Shown here piece by piece: positions 17,417 through 27,117 of a DNA stretch of 64,000 bases. Location: positions 62,001 to 126,000 of the forward strand of contig NZ_JBOJLM010000001.1 of NCBI RefSeq assembly GCF_050750585.1, read 5' to 3'. Source of the stretch: Salinimicrobium sp050750585 (GTDB lineage: Bacteria > Bacteroidota > Bacteroidia > Flavobacteriales > Flavobacteriaceae). The translations under genes and the position numbers were made by a program. Every line of letters starts with the position of its first letter. The stretch's first letter is position 1. Below the pieces are notes generated by a model. It was not told the DNA's origin. It searched no databases and worked only from the letters and a program-made list of their open reading frames with translations.

Positions 17417-19631
17417 AAAACTGTGCATATTTTTCCTTTTTTTGGGACTCCTGCCGGGAATTGCCCAGGAACAGGAAGATCCAAAGGTAGGCTTGGTACT
17501 TAGTGGGGGCGGGGCCAAGGGCCTGGCTCATATTGGGGTGCTTAAGGTGCTCGAAGAAGCCGGGGTGCGCATTGATGTTATTGGCGGTACCAGTATGGGG
17601 GCTATTGTTGGAGCTCTTTATTCTGCAGGCTATTCGGCTCACCAGCTGGACAGTATTTTTCAAACCATCAACTTTAATATCCTGCTCCAGGACGAACTGC
17701 CCCGCAGTGCCAAGACTTTTTACGAGAAAAGGGATTCAGAAAAATATGCACTTACGCTGCCCTTCGATAACTTTAATATTAGTTTTCCGTCTGCGCTTTC
17801 AAGGGGGCAAAATGTCTACAACCTCATGTCTAAGCTAACGCTGCATTTGGAGGAAAATCAGGATTTTGAGACTTTGCCTATTCCTTTCTTTGCTGTTGCT
17901 GCCAACATTGAAACCGGAAAGGAAGTTTTGCTTGATGAGGGGCATCTACCGCAGGCCATTTCGGCAAGTGCAGCCATCCCAAGCCTGTTCAGTCCGGTGA
18001 TCATTGACGGCCAATTGCTGGTAGACGGGGGAGTTGTAAATAATTATCCGGTAGAAGAGGTGAAGCGCAGAGGCGCAGATATCATTATTGGGGTCGACGT
18101 GCAGGACACTCTTATGAAGAGGGATGAACTCAGGTCGGTCTTTGATATCCTTACCCAGGTAAGTAACTTCAGGACCATCACCGATATGCGCGACAAAATT
18201 GAAAAGACCGATGTTTATATAGATCCTGACATCAAACCTTTCTCTGTAGTTTCGTTTGAAAAAGGTCGGGAGATCATTGATGAGGGCGAGGCCGCTGCGC
18301 GGGCAATGTTGCCCAACCTGAAGGAGATTGCGGCCAGGCAGAAAGAAAAGCCGGCGCCGCAGAATTACATTTCACCTGTTGAATCTTTGTACATCACCGG
18401 GGTTCAGATAGAAGGGAATACCTCTTATCCCAGGGCATATATTATGGGGAAATTGAAAATTCAGTCGCCCGATACTATTACCTACAAAGATTTAAACCTT
18501 GGGATCAATAACCTTTCGGCCACCAGGAACTTTAACCGGATAAATTACCGGCTTGTCCCTTCAAACGGAGGTCACGCCCTCGTGCTGCAGCTTGAGGAAA
18601 ATTCAAGTAAAACTCTTTTGAGAATGGGAGTTCATTATGACAATGTCTATCACAGTGGTGTGCTCCTTAATATTACTCATAAAAGTTTACTTGTGGCTAA
18701 TGATGTAAGTTCCCTTGATGTGGTTCTGGGAGATGACTTCAGGTATAATTTCAACTACTATATTGATAAAGGCTACTATTGGAGTGTGGGGTTTAGGTCA
18801 AGATACAATAGCTTTAGTAAAGGAGTTTCGTTTGACCTTGCTAATGAAAATTCGGGATTTGAAAGTGACGGGATCAATAAATTGGAGATAGACTATGAAG
18901 ATTTTACAAATCAGCTTTATTTAGAGACGCTTTTTCAGCAGGTATTTTCTTTTGGGGTAGGCCTGGAGCACAAACATCTTAGTGTAACTTCAGAGACTGT
19001 TAATACCTCAGGTCCTGCACAGTTGTCAAATGGTGAGTTTGATGACAGTTCCTATTATGCTCCTTTCGGGTATTTGGTTTATGACAGCAGGGATTCTAAA
19101 TATTTCCCCACACGCGGTGTTTATTTTGAAAGTGATTTTCACTGGCACCTCCTGTCCTCAAGAGATGATTTTTCACCATTTTCTGTTACAAAGGGAACTC
19201 TTGGAGCTGCTTTTTCTCCTGTAGAGCAGTTGGCGGTAAGAATTTCTTCGGAAGCTGGGTTCAGGATTGGTAGTCGTGCGAATAATATTTTTGACTTCTT
19301 TTTGGGCGGTTACGGTAATGACTTCATTAACAACTTTACCTCTTTCTACGGTTATGAATTTATAAACCTTTCGGGAGATAGTTTTACCAAAGGTCTGCTG
19401 GAGCTCGATTACAAATTTCTGGAAAACAGCCACCTCATTCTTAGTGCTAATTTTGCCAATGTTGAAAATAAACTTTTTGAAGGAGGGAATTGGATCAAAT
19501 GGCCGGAGTATTCGGGATATGCTATAGGATATGGCCTGGAGACCTTTTTAGGCCCTGTCGAGGTAAAATATTCTATTTCACCCGAAAGGAAAGAAAGTCA
19601 GTGGTATTTTAGCCTGGGCTTCTGGTTTTAG
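17409..19631 (+). CDS. Patatin-like phospholipase with C-terminal BamA-type barrel
   Basis: 740 residues with a signal peptide. The patatin domain has the oxyanion loop SGGGAKGLAHIGVL, nucleophile elbow GGTSMGA and catalytic DGG in LLVDGGVVNNYP, so the Ser-Asp dyad is complete. From about residue 330 a POTRA-like segment and an Omp85/surface-antigen barrel follow (VYDSRDSKYFPTRGVYFES). The closest known architecture is the PlpD/NTE-like type V secreted lipases, in which the barrel anchors or exports the patatin domain. Substrate not known. It overlaps uvrC by eight bases. Confidence 0.9.
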   Translation: MTKKLCIFFLFLGLLPGIAQEQEDPKVGLVLSGGGAKGLAHIGVLKVLEEAGVRIDVIGGTSMGAIVGALYSAGYSAHQLDSIFQTINFNILLQDELPRSAKTFYEKRDSEKYALTLPFDNFNISFPSALSRGQNVYNLMSKLTLHLEENQDFETLPIPFFAVAANIETGKEVLLDEGHLPQAISASAAIPSLFSPVIIDGQLLVDGGVVNNYPVEEVKRRGADIIIGVDVQDTLMKRDELRSVFDILTQVSNFRTITDMRDKIEKTDVYIDPDIKPFSVVSFEKGREIIDEGEAAARAMLPNLKEIAARQKEKPAPQNYISPVESLYITGVQIEGNTSYPRAYIMGKLKIQSPDTITYKDLNLGINNLSATRNFNRINYRLVPSNGGHALVLQLEENSSKTLLRMGVHYDNVYHSGVLLNITHKSLLVANDVSSLDVVLGDDFRYNFNYYIDKGYYWSVGFRSRYNSFSKGVSFDLANENSGFESDGINKLEIDYEDFTNQLYLETLFQQVFSFGVGLEHKHLSVTSETVNTSGPAQLSNGEFDDSSYYAPFGYLVYDSRDSKYFPTRGVYFESDFHWHLLSSRDDFSPFSVTKGTLGAAFSPVEQLAVRISSEAGFRIGSRANNIFDFFLGGYGNDFINNFTSFYGYEFINLSGDSFTKGLLELDYKFLENSHLILSANFANVENKLFEGGNWIKWPEYSGYAIGYGLETFLGPVEVKYSISPERKESQWYFSLGFWF

Positions 19632-19745
19632 AGGTCCTTTAACGGATATTTAGCTAAAAATTGTTCATATTTGTAGCTGTTCCTTCAGGAGTTTTGAGAC
19701 TTATTACGGGAATTTACGAAAACGTTTTCATTAAAATACGCTAAC

Positions 19746-20906
19746 ATGCCTTTTTATCATACCCTCGGAAAAATTCCGCATAAAAGACATACCGTCTTTA
19801 GAAAGACCGATGGAAGTCTGTACTATGAACAGCTTTTTGGAACCATTGGCTTCGACGGAATGTATACCAATATGTATCATGAGCAGCGGCCTACGCAGGT
19901 AAAAGAGATTAAAGGAAGCTATGATGTACAGCCGAAAGTGGCTACTGAAAAGAATATACAGTCTTACAGGTTTAAAGGTTTCCAGGTAAAACCAGACCCA
20001 GATTACCTGAAGAGCCGAAGAGTGGTGCTTACCAATAGCGATGTAGATATAGCCCTGGCTGCGCCACAAAAATCTACAGAAGATTATTTCTATAAAAATG
20101 CAGATTCAGATGAGTTGCTTTTCATTCATAAAGGCAGCGGGAAGTTAAGAACCCACCTGGGAAATCTCGATTTTAAATACGGAGATTACCTGCTAATTCC
20201 CCGCGGAACCATTTATAAACTTGATTTTGATGATGAGGTGAACAGGTTGTTCATTGTAGAATCGAGAAGGCCAATTTATACTCCTAAACGCTACCGGAAT
20301 TATTTTGGGCAGTTGCTGGAGCATTCGCCTTTTTGTGAAAGGGATATTAGAAGGCCTTATGAGCTGGAAACGAATGACGAAAAAGGGGACTTTTTGATCA
20401 AGATTAAGAAACAGGGGAAAATATTTGATATGGTATATGCGTCGCATCCGTTTGATGTGGTGGGTTACGATGGTTACAACTATCCCTATGCTTTTTCAAT
20501 TCATGATTTTGAACCTATTACCGGCCGAGTTCACCAGCCGCCGCCGGTACACCAAACTTTTGAGACCGATGCCTTTGTGGTATGTTCTTTTTGCCCCCGT
20601 CTTTACGATTACCACCCCGAAAGTATACCTGCACCTTACAGTCACAGCAATATAGACAGCGATGAGGTGTTGTACTACGTAGACGGTGATTTTATGAGCA
20701 GGAACGATATTGAGGCCGGGCATATTTCTTTGCATCCGGCGGGTATTCCTCACGGGCCACACCCGGGAGCCGTGGAGCGAAGTATAGGCCAGACCGAGAC
20801 CGAAGAGCTGGCAGTAATGGTAGATACTTTTAAGCCCTTAATGGTGACCGAAGATGCCATGGAGATCGCCGATGACTCTTACCATAAATCATGGCTTGAC
20901 CATTAA
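19746..20906 (+). CDS. hmgA: Homogentisate 1,2-dioxygenase
   Basis: Opens the ring of homogentisate to maleylacetoacetate in tyrosine degradation. 386 residues, cupin fold. Characteristic phrases are FYKNADSDELLFIHKGSG, the iron-site stretch YSHSNIDSDEVLYYVDGDF and GIPHGPHPGAVE near the end. hpd, which makes homogentisate, follows, so the two act in order. The next step (fumarylacetoacetase) is not in the window. The intergenic gap to hpd contains a hairpin built on the dispersed palindrome. Confidence 0.95.
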   Translation: MPFYHTLGKIPHKRHTVFRKTDGSLYYEQLFGTIGFDGMYTNMYHEQRPTQVKEIKGSYDVQPKVATEKNIQSYRFKGFQVKPDPDYLKSRRVVLTNSDVDIALAAPQKSTEDYFYKNADSDELLFIHKGSGKLRTHLGNLDFKYGDYLLIPRGTIYKLDFDDEVNRLFIVESRRPIYTPKRYRNYFGQLLEHSPFCERDIRRPYELETNDEKGDFLIKIKKQGKIFDMVYASHPFDVVGYDGYNYPYAFSIHDFEPITGRVHQPPPVHQTFETDAFVVCSFCPRLYDYHPESIPAPYSHSNIDSDEVLYYVDGDFMSRNDIEAGHISLHPAGIPHGPHPGAVERSIGQTETEELAVMVDTFKPLMVTEDAMEIADDSYHKSWLDH

Positions 20907-20913
20907 AAAATAA

Positions 20914-20943
20914 AACCCTTCAAAAATGGCATTTTTGAGGGTT
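20914..20943. repeat. Dispersed palindrome within a longer hairpin, hmgA-hpd gap
   Basis: A perfect core CAAAAATGGCATTTTTG (20921-20937) extended by AACCCTT on the left and AGGGTT on the right, giving a 30-base inverted repeat with one bulge. It begins eight bases after the hmgA stop. No T run follows, so it need not stop transcription; it could act as an mRNA-stabilising or processing hairpin. Confidence 0.75.
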
Positions 20944-20999
20944 CATTAAATTACACCTTAAAGAAACATGTCGCGCAGCGGCCTAAAATATATTTATAT

Positions 21000-22136
21000 A
21001 TGTCTACAGAACACACAACAGAAATAAAAAAGACGGTGCCACAAGCCGAAGATTTCCTGCCTATATTGGGTACAGACTTTGTTGAACTCTATGTAGGAAA
21101 TGCAAAGCAGGCAGCCTTTTATTATCAACAAGCCTGGGGCTTTCAGCCTGTAGCTTATTCGGGATTGGAATCTGGGAGCAAAGACAGGGTTTCCTATGTG
21201 CTGCAGCAGGGAAAAATTAGATTGGTGTTAACCAGTCCTTTGCAGCCGGGAGGCGAAATAAATGCACATATAGACAAGCATGGAGATGGCGTTAAAGTAG
21301 TAGCGCTGTGGGTAGATGATGCCCGTAAGAGCTATGAAGAGACTACAAAACGGGGTGCAAAATCTTACTTTGAGCCTAAAGAAGTGAGTGACGAACATGG
21401 GCATGTAGTGCTTTCGGGAATTCACACCTATGGCGAAACAGTGCACGTATTTGTTGAAAGAAAAAATTATTCAGGCCCATTTATGCCTGGCTACAAGGAA
21501 TATAAACCTAATTTCCAGGTGAAAGATGTAGGTCTAAAATACATTGATCACATGGTAGGAAATGTGGGATGGAATGAAATGAACAAGTGGTGTGAGTTCT
21601 ACGCTAAAGTAATGGGCTTTGCGCAAATGGTTTCTTTTGATGACAAGGATATTTCTACGGAATACACTGCTTTGATGAGTAAGGTGATGAGTAACGGAAA
21701 CGGCCGGATCAAATTTCCTATCAATGAACCCGCCGAAGGAAAGAAAAAGTCCCAGATAGAAGAATACATCGATTTTTACAATGGTGCCGGCGTACAGCAC
21801 ATCGCTGTGGCCACTGATAATATCATTGAAACTGTCACTGCTTTGAGGGACCGGGGAGTAGAATTCCTTTATGTTCCCGAGGCATATTACGACGATGTTT
21901 TAGATCGTGTGGGAGAAATTGATGAAGAACTCGAGCCACTAAAGGAGCTTGGGGTTTTGATAGATCGTGATGATGAAGGTTACCTGTTGCAGATATTTAC
22001 CAAGCCGGTTCTTGACAGGCCAACTATGTTTTTTGAGATCATTCAAAGGAAAGGAGCACAATCCTTTGGGAAAGGTAATTTTAAAGCCCTTTTTGAAGCT
22101 ATAGAAAGAGAACAAAACTTGCGGGGAACGCTGTAA
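21000..22136 (+). CDS. hpd: 4-Hydroxyphenylpyruvate dioxygenase
   Basis: Converts 4-hydroxyphenylpyruvate to homogentisate, the substrate of hmgA upstream. 378 residues with two vicinal-oxygen-chelate domains. Iron-ligand regions are YIDHMVGNV (His near 181), GVQHIAVATDNI (His near 264) and the C-terminal FFEIIQRKG with its Glu. Length and all three ligands match active enzymes. It is probably in one transcript with hmgA. Confidence 0.96.
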   Translation: MSTEHTTEIKKTVPQAEDFLPILGTDFVELYVGNAKQAAFYYQQAWGFQPVAYSGLESGSKDRVSYVLQQGKIRLVLTSPLQPGGEINAHIDKHGDGVKVVALWVDDARKSYEETTKRGAKSYFEPKEVSDEHGHVVLSGIHTYGETVHVFVERKNYSGPFMPGYKEYKPNFQVKDVGLKYIDHMVGNVGWNEMNKWCEFYAKVMGFAQMVSFDDKDISTEYTALMSKVMSNGNGRIKFPINEPAEGKKKSQIEEYIDFYNGAGVQHIAVATDNIIETVTALRDRGVEFLYVPEAYYDDVLDRVGEIDEELEPLKELGVLIDRDDEGYLLQIFTKPVLDRPTMFFEIIQRKGAQSFGKGNFKALFEAIEREQNLRGTL

Positions 22137-22221
22137 TTTGGATACCAACTCATTGATTATTTAGATTAAGACTTAAAAAAATAGGTTTTTACAAGAAGTT
22201 GCGTTAAAGTTATTTTTTTAG

Positions 22222-22370
22222 TTGTGTAATAGCGACTTATGTAAGACTTTTGCACCGCAATTTTGGAGTGGTTACCAGGATTGGGAAAAAAAATTACTTT
22301 TTTTTCATAATTTAAGTTTTAGTTGGTTAATAAGATTAAAAGCCCCGTCATTCATTTGACGGGGCTTTTT
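22222..22370 (+). ncRNA. Possible short non-coding RNA or tRNA relic with its own terminator
   Basis: TTG (22222-22224), a 20-base spacer and GACTTTTG (22245-22252; seven of eight to TAnnTTTG) form a promoter-like pair. The sequence TGCACCG after it is reminiscent of flavobacterial tRNA promoters. A GGAGTGGTTACCAGGATTGG stretch resembles the 5' arm of a class II tRNA but is not followed by a full cloverleaf. A strong terminator ends the unit, giving a predicted RNA of about 110 bases. Speculative. Confidence 0.25.
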
Positions 22371-22371
22371 G
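22338..22371 (+). terminator. Strong rho-independent terminator upstream of the DUF3108 gene
   Basis: AAAGCCCCGTCA and TGACGGGGCTTT arms, perfectly complementary, then a T run. It lies 200 bases after hpd, so it ends either the hmgA-hpd transcript or the small RNA candidate. Confidence 0.85.
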
Positions 22372-22433
22372 TTTTTAATACATTTGGAATAGAAATTGTA
22401 ATTGTCATATCAAAAAAAACCTATTTGTATAAA

Positions 22434-23207
22434 ATGAAGAAGATTACAGCGATTATAATTTCACTTATAGCTCTCAATGTTTCGGCTCAGTCTCATCAGG
22501 CTTTTGACGCCGGCGAATGGTTTAGGTTCCGTATTCACTACGGCATGTTCAACGCGAGCTTTGCGACCCTTGAAGTGAAGGAGACCACCCTAAGAAATAA
22601 ACCTGTGTATCATGTGGTGGGGAAGGGAAAATCTACAGGTTTACTGCACCTGTTCTTTAAAGTTGATGATAACTATGAAACCTTTATGGATAAGAAGAGT
22701 GGTGCGCCACTCAGGTTTGTAAGGCAAATAGATGAAGGTGGCCATACCCGAGATCTACTTGTAGATTTTGATCATGACAGTAATACCGCCCATGTTTTTA
22801 ATAGGAAACGCAACACCAGGAATACCTACTCTATCCCCGAGAATGTTCAGGATATGCTTTCTTCTTTCTATTACTTGCGTAATAATCTTGATGTAAGTGC
22901 TATTGAAAAGGGAGAGATGTTTAGCATCAAAATGTTTATAGATGACGAGAATCACGATTTTAAGTTAAAATTCCTGGGGAGGGAGGTCGTCAAAACAAAA
23001 ATGGGTAATATTGCGGCATTAAAATTTCAGCCCTACGTGTTAGCAGGAAGGGTTTTTGAAAAGAAAGAAAGCCTTACAATATGGGTTAGTGATGATAAAA
23101 ATCGCATGCCTCTTAAGATCAAAGCCGATCTTGCTGTAGGTTCTCTGAATGCTGATATTGATGCTTTTAAAGGCTTGAAATATCCGTTGAATATAATAAT
23201 GAATTAA
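22434..23207 (+). CDS. DUF3108 periplasmic protein
   Basis: 257 residues with a signal peptide (cleaved near VSAQ). Matches DUF3108 in its EWFRFRIHYGMFNASFATLEV opening and its DDKNRMPLKIKADLAVGS ending. The fold is thought to be a beta-rich LolA-like periplasmic one; the function is unknown. ATG 22434 is preferred because the signal peptide begins there; an earlier in-frame start would read through the terminator. tdo follows three bases after the stop, so the gene is part of a run toward the M23 peptidase and pgi. Confidence 0.8.
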   Translation: MKKITAIIISLIALNVSAQSHQAFDAGEWFRFRIHYGMFNASFATLEVKETTLRNKPVYHVVGKGKSTGLLHLFFKVDDNYETFMDKKSGAPLRFVRQIDEGGHTRDLLVDFDHDSNTAHVFNRKRNTRNTYSIPENVQDMLSSFYYLRNNLDVSAIEKGEMFSIKMFIDDENHDFKLKFLGREVVKTKMGNIAALKFQPYVLAGRVFEKKESLTIWVSDDKNRMPLKIKADLAVGSLNADIDAFKGLKYPLNIIMN

Positions 23208-23209
23208 AT

Positions 23210-24163
23210 ATGAGCGTCATAAAGCCCGAGATAGCCGAAAAGGTGCGGCAGCTGGAAGAAAAATTCCGAAATTCTGGCCAGGACCTTGGCTCTTATCTCG
23301 ATGGTCTACTATACGACAAATACCTTACCTACTGGGATTATATCGAACTCGATACCCTTTTGAGCCTGCAGAAACCCAAAACTCATTTTCCAGACGAGGA
23401 GATCTTTATAGGGTATCATCAAATTACAGAACTTTATTTTAAGCTGGTGCTCCATGAAATGAAGCAGCTGGTTGAAGCTGAAGAGCTCAAAGCCGATTTA
23501 TTTACTGAAAGACTTAATCGTATCGTACGATACTTCCACATTCTAACCCATTCTTTTGATGTAATGATTAAGGGGATGGACCGGGAGCAGTTCCTTAAAT
23601 TCAGGATGGCCCTTTTACCGGCCAGCGGATTCCAGTCTGCCCAGTTCAGGATGATAGAGATTTATGCAACTCCACTTCAAAACCTGGTGTTGCAGGCAAA
23701 TCGGGAAGCATATTGCACTAATGATAACCTTCAGGAGGTGTATCAAAACATCTATTGGAAGCGTGGCGGGATTAGTTCAGATACGGGAGAGAAAACACTT
23801 ACCCTTAGGCAGTTTGAACAAAAATATGATGATGAGTTCTTGCGGCTATCTCATAAGCTTCAGGGTAAAAACCTTCTTGCGCTATATGACAAACTTCCGC
23901 AGGAAGAAAAAAACAATAAAAATCTTATTTCGGCGTTGCGTAATCTGGATGTTGCAGTCAATGTAAACTGGCTTCTGGTTCATATTGGTGCAGCGCAACG
24001 TTACCTTGTAGCAAAGAAACATGCTGTAAAAGCTACGGGAGGTACAAACTGGAAAGAGTTTTTGCCACCCAGTTTCCAAAAGATTTTCTTCTTTCCCGAA
24101 CTTTGGAGTGAAGAGGAAAAAAAGGAATGGGGTAGACAATGGGTAGAAGAAATGATAAATTAA
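23210..24163 (+). CDS. Tryptophan 2,3-dioxygenase
   Basis: Haem enzyme that opens the indole ring of tryptophan to N-formylkynurenine. 317 residues. The substrate and haem region reads FIGYHQITELYFKLVLHEMKQL and LPASGFQSAQFRMIE, both classic for the family. The distal part has VNWLLVHIGAAQRYL with a likely haem ligand. Lying close to hmgA and hpd it makes an aromatic amino-acid breakdown neighbourhood; other kynurenine-pathway genes are absent here. A lone CAAAAATG arm lies upstream, in the DUF3108 gene. Confidence 0.92.
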   Translation: MSVIKPEIAEKVRQLEEKFRNSGQDLGSYLDGLLYDKYLTYWDYIELDTLLSLQKPKTHFPDEEIFIGYHQITELYFKLVLHEMKQLVEAEELKADLFTERLNRIVRYFHILTHSFDVMIKGMDREQFLKFRMALLPASGFQSAQFRMIEIYATPLQNLVLQANREAYCTNDNLQEVYQNIYWKRGGISSDTGEKTLTLRQFEQKYDDEFLRLSHKLQGKNLLALYDKLPQEEKNNKNLISALRNLDVAVNVNWLLVHIGAAQRYLVAKKHAVKATGGTNWKEFLPPSFQKIFFFPELWSEEEKKEWGRQWVEEMIN

Positions 24164-24170
24164 TAAAATA

Positions 24171-25415
24171 TTGAAAGTGAAAAGACTTGGTTACCTGCTA
24201 ATGCTGATGATGGTTATGACTGCCTGTAATAACCACAATGAAAAACCTGAAATAGCCGATAACACTGTTAAAGTAAAGGCGCCAGCTATTGTAAAAGAGT
24301 TTGGTTTTGTATTAAATGATTATGAAGTGGTGCGCGACACCATACGTTCTGGTGATAGTTTTGGACTTATTCTGGGTACGCATGGGGTAGACCCGAATAA
24401 GATTTTTGAAATCGTCAACAAAGTACGTGATACTTTTAATCCGCGTAAAATAGTTCTTGGCAAACCCTATGCCATTTTAAAGAGCCGGGATTCGGCTGCA
24501 ACTCCAAATGTATTTATTTATGAGAATGACCTTGTAAATTATACCGTGGTAGATCTACGCGACAGCATTTCGGTATATACTGCCAAAAAGCCCGTTACCA
24601 TTACAAAAAGATCAGTTTCTGGGGTTATAAATTCCAGTTTGACCGAGGCTATACAAGACGAGGGGCTAAGCTATCTCATTGCGCATGAAATGAGCAATAT
24701 CTATCAATGGAGTATAGATTTCTTCAGGTTACAGAAAGGAGACAGGTTTAAGCTGGTCTACAACGAGCGTTACATTAATGACAGCATTTATGCCGGGATC
24801 GAGAATATTGAGGCTTCGGTTTTTTACCATGAAGATAAGCCTTATTACGCCTTTAATTTCATGGTAGATTCTACTTCGGGAGAACGCGACTACTACGATG
24901 AAAAGGCGCGGCCACTACAGAGTTTCTTTTTAAAGGCACCTCTTAATTTCACCCGTATTTCATCTCGTTTTAGCCCTAGAAGATTTCATCCGGTGCAGCA
25001 AAGATGGAAGGCTCATAAAGGTACAGATTACGCAGCACCTCATGGTACGCCAATCTGGAGTACAGCAAATGGTGTGGTTATCGCATCTTCCTACACTGCC
25101 GGAAATGGTAATTATGTCAAGATAAAACACAACGGCACCTATACCACCCAGTACCTGCACATGTCAAAACGTGCAGTAAAGCAGGGGCAGCGTGTAAAGC
25201 AGGGAGATATTATTGGCTATGTAGGTAGTACAGGACTGGCCACCGGGCCGCATGTTTGCTACCGCTTCTGGAAGAATGGCGTGCAGGTAGATCCATTCCG
25301 TCAAAACCTTCCGGCAGCCGAGCCTATTGAAGATAAATACATCCCGTCTTACTTTGCGGCTATTGAGCCTTTGAAGACGGAGCTGGGAAAAATTGAATTT
25401 AAAGAACCTATTTAA
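24171..25415 (+). CDS. M23-family peptidase lipoprotein with altered HxH motif
   Basis: 414 residues starting at a TTG codon; no in-frame ATG fits. A lipoprotein signal ends at VMTAC. The N-terminal part has a LysM/OapA-like opening (DTIRSGDSFGLIL). The LytM domain has metal motif HKGTDYAAPHGTPI and YLHMSK. The usual HxH near the end reads GPHVCYRFW, with Cys (codon 25257-25259) in place of the second His. I recall this variant from other Flavobacteriaceae. Probably trims peptidoglycan cross-links or serves as an activator like NlpD/EnvC. Confidence 0.9.
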   Translation: MKVKRLGYLLMLMMVMTACNNHNEKPEIADNTVKVKAPAIVKEFGFVLNDYEVVRDTIRSGDSFGLILGTHGVDPNKIFEIVNKVRDTFNPRKIVLGKPYAILKSRDSAATPNVFIYENDLVNYTVVDLRDSISVYTAKKPVTITKRSVSGVINSSLTEAIQDEGLSYLIAHEMSNIYQWSIDFFRLQKGDRFKLVYNERYINDSIYAGIENIEASVFYHEDKPYYAFNFMVDSTSGERDYYDEKARPLQSFFLKAPLNFTRISSRFSPRRFHPVQQRWKAHKGTDYAAPHGTPIWSTANGVVIASSYTAGNGNYVKIKHNGTYTTQYLHMSKRAVKQGQRVKQGDIIGYVGSTGLATGPHVCYRFWKNGVQVDPFRQNLPAAEPIEDKYIPSYFAAIEPLKTELGKIEFKEPI

Positions 25416-25416
25416 A

Positions 25417-27051
25417 ATGACTAACACTAATCCAATCCATACCAAAGCCTGGAAAAAACTTCAGGCTCACTTTTCTGAAATAAAAGATCTTAACCTAAAG
25501 GAAGCTTTTCAAAAAGACCCTAATCGGGCCGATGCCTTTACTCTTAAGTGGGAAGATTTTTATGTAGACTACAGCAAAAATTTAATTACTGAAGAAACAC
25601 GTGACCTCCTTACTGCTCTTGCTGAAGAAGTCGGATTAAAGGATGCTATAAATGCCCTTTTTGAAGGGGAAGAAATCAACAGGACCGAGGGGCGTTCCGT
25701 ATTGCATACAGCCTTGAGAAGCAAAGCTGATGTCGATGTGAGAGTTGACGGTGAGAACGTAATGCCTGAAGTCTATGAGGTCAAAGAGAAGATCAGGGAG
25801 TTTTCTTATTCGGTTATTACAGGTGCCAAAAAAGGCTTTACAGGTAAGGCTTTCACCGATGTTGTGAACATTGGGATTGGGGGCTCAGACCTTGGCCCGG
25901 TAATGGTTACTGAAGCACTTGAGTATTATAAAAACCATCTGAAAGTACATTTTGTATCTAATGTTGATGGAGACCATGTACAGGAGGTAATTAAAGACCT
26001 TAATCCTGAGACTACCCTCTTCATTATCGTATCAAAATCTTTCTTAACTCAGGAAACTTTGGCAAATTCCACTACAATTAGAAAGTGGTTCACCAAAAAA
26101 GCACCGGCCGATGCTGTGGCTAAACATTTTGTAGCTGTTTCGAGTAATGTAAAGGCGGTAGAAGAGTTTGGGATTGAAACTCAGAACATTTTCCCCATGT
26201 GGGACTGGGTTGGAGGCCGTTTTTCTCTCTGGAGCGCTGTAGGGCTTTCTATAAGTCTTTCTATTGGGTATGATAATTTTAATTCGCTACTCGAAGGTGC
26301 CCGTAAAATGGATGAACATTTTAAGGAGACATCGTTCGAAAAAAATATTCCCGTTCAACTGGCACTTTTGACAGTCTGGTACAACAACTTCTTTAAAGCT
26401 GAAACCCAGGCAGTCATTCCTTATACGCAGTACCTTCACCGTTTCCCTGCTTACCTGCAACAGGCAATTATGGAAAGTAATGGAAAAGGTGTAGATCGCA
26501 ATGGTAACGAGGTGAACTACCAAACCGGAAATATTGTTTGGGGTGAACCCGGTACTAATTCGCAGCATGCTTTCTTTCAGCTAATTCACCAGGGAACAAA
26601 ACTTATTCCTGCCGATTTTATTGGCTTCAAAAAGTCACTCCATAACGAGCAGGAGCATCATAATAAGTTGATGGCAAACTATTTTGCGCAGACCGAAGCT
26701 TTACTGCAGGGGAAATCTTCAGAAGAAGTTCGAAAAGAACTGGAGGATAAAAATACTTCCGAAGAAAAGATTGAAAAAATATTGCCATTTAAGGTTTTTA
26801 AGGGGAACAATCCGACCACCACTATTCTTGTAGACCAACTTTCTCCTGAAAGCTTTGGAAAGCTAATTGCATTGTACGAACATCAAATTTTTGTACAGGG
26901 TATTATCTGGAACATATACAGTTACGACCAATGGGGGGTGGAATTGGGCAAGCAACTTGCAACTGCTATTCTTGATGAAATCGAGAAAAATGACGTGGGA
27001 GCGCATGATTCTTCCACCAAGAATTTGTTAAAATTTTATCTTTCAGAATAA
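25417..27051 (+). CDS. pgi: Glucose-6-phosphate isomerase
   Basis: Interconverts glucose-6-phosphate and fructose-6-phosphate in glycolysis and gluconeogenesis. 544 residues. Signatures are DVVNIGIGGSDLGPVMVTEAL, the second family pattern FPMWDWVGGRFSLWSAVGLS, and the catalytic-lysine ending GVELGKQLA. The ATG at 25417 follows the M23 stop by one base and is preferred over an earlier TTG inside that gene. A terminator follows. Confidence 0.97.
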   Translation: MTNTNPIHTKAWKKLQAHFSEIKDLNLKEAFQKDPNRADAFTLKWEDFYVDYSKNLITEETRDLLTALAEEVGLKDAINALFEGEEINRTEGRSVLHTALRSKADVDVRVDGENVMPEVYEVKEKIREFSYSVITGAKKGFTGKAFTDVVNIGIGGSDLGPVMVTEALEYYKNHLKVHFVSNVDGDHVQEVIKDLNPETTLFIIVSKSFLTQETLANSTTIRKWFTKKAPADAVAKHFVAVSSNVKAVEEFGIETQNIFPMWDWVGGRFSLWSAVGLSISLSIGYDNFNSLLEGARKMDEHFKETSFEKNIPVQLALLTVWYNNFFKAETQAVIPYTQYLHRFPAYLQQAIMESNGKGVDRNGNEVNYQTGNIVWGEPGTNSQHAFFQLIHQGTKLIPADFIGFKKSLHNEQEHHNKLMANYFAQTEALLQGKSSEEVRKELEDKNTSEEKIEKILPFKVFKGNNPTTTILVDQLSPESFGKLIALYEHQIFVQGIIWNIYSYDQWGVELGKQLATAILDEIEKNDVGAHDSSTKNLLKFYLSE

Positions 27052-27082
27052 CAGTTAGTTAGCTAAATACGCATTTTTTAAG

Positions 27083-27117
27083 CAACCCTCTGGTAAACAG
27101 GGGGGTGTTTCTTTTTG
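27083..27117 (+). terminator. Likely terminator after pgi
   Basis: AACCCTCTG and CAGGGGGGTGTT arms with one wobble, followed by a T-rich stretch. Confidence 0.65.

Noticed and set aside
22258..22340. Intact tRNA gene
   Set aside because: Only a 5'-arm-like segment is seen; no anticodon stem, T arm or acceptor complement.
22323..22433. Longer N-terminus of the DUF3108 protein
   Set aside because: Would start inside the terminator hairpin; the signal peptide begins at ATG 22434.
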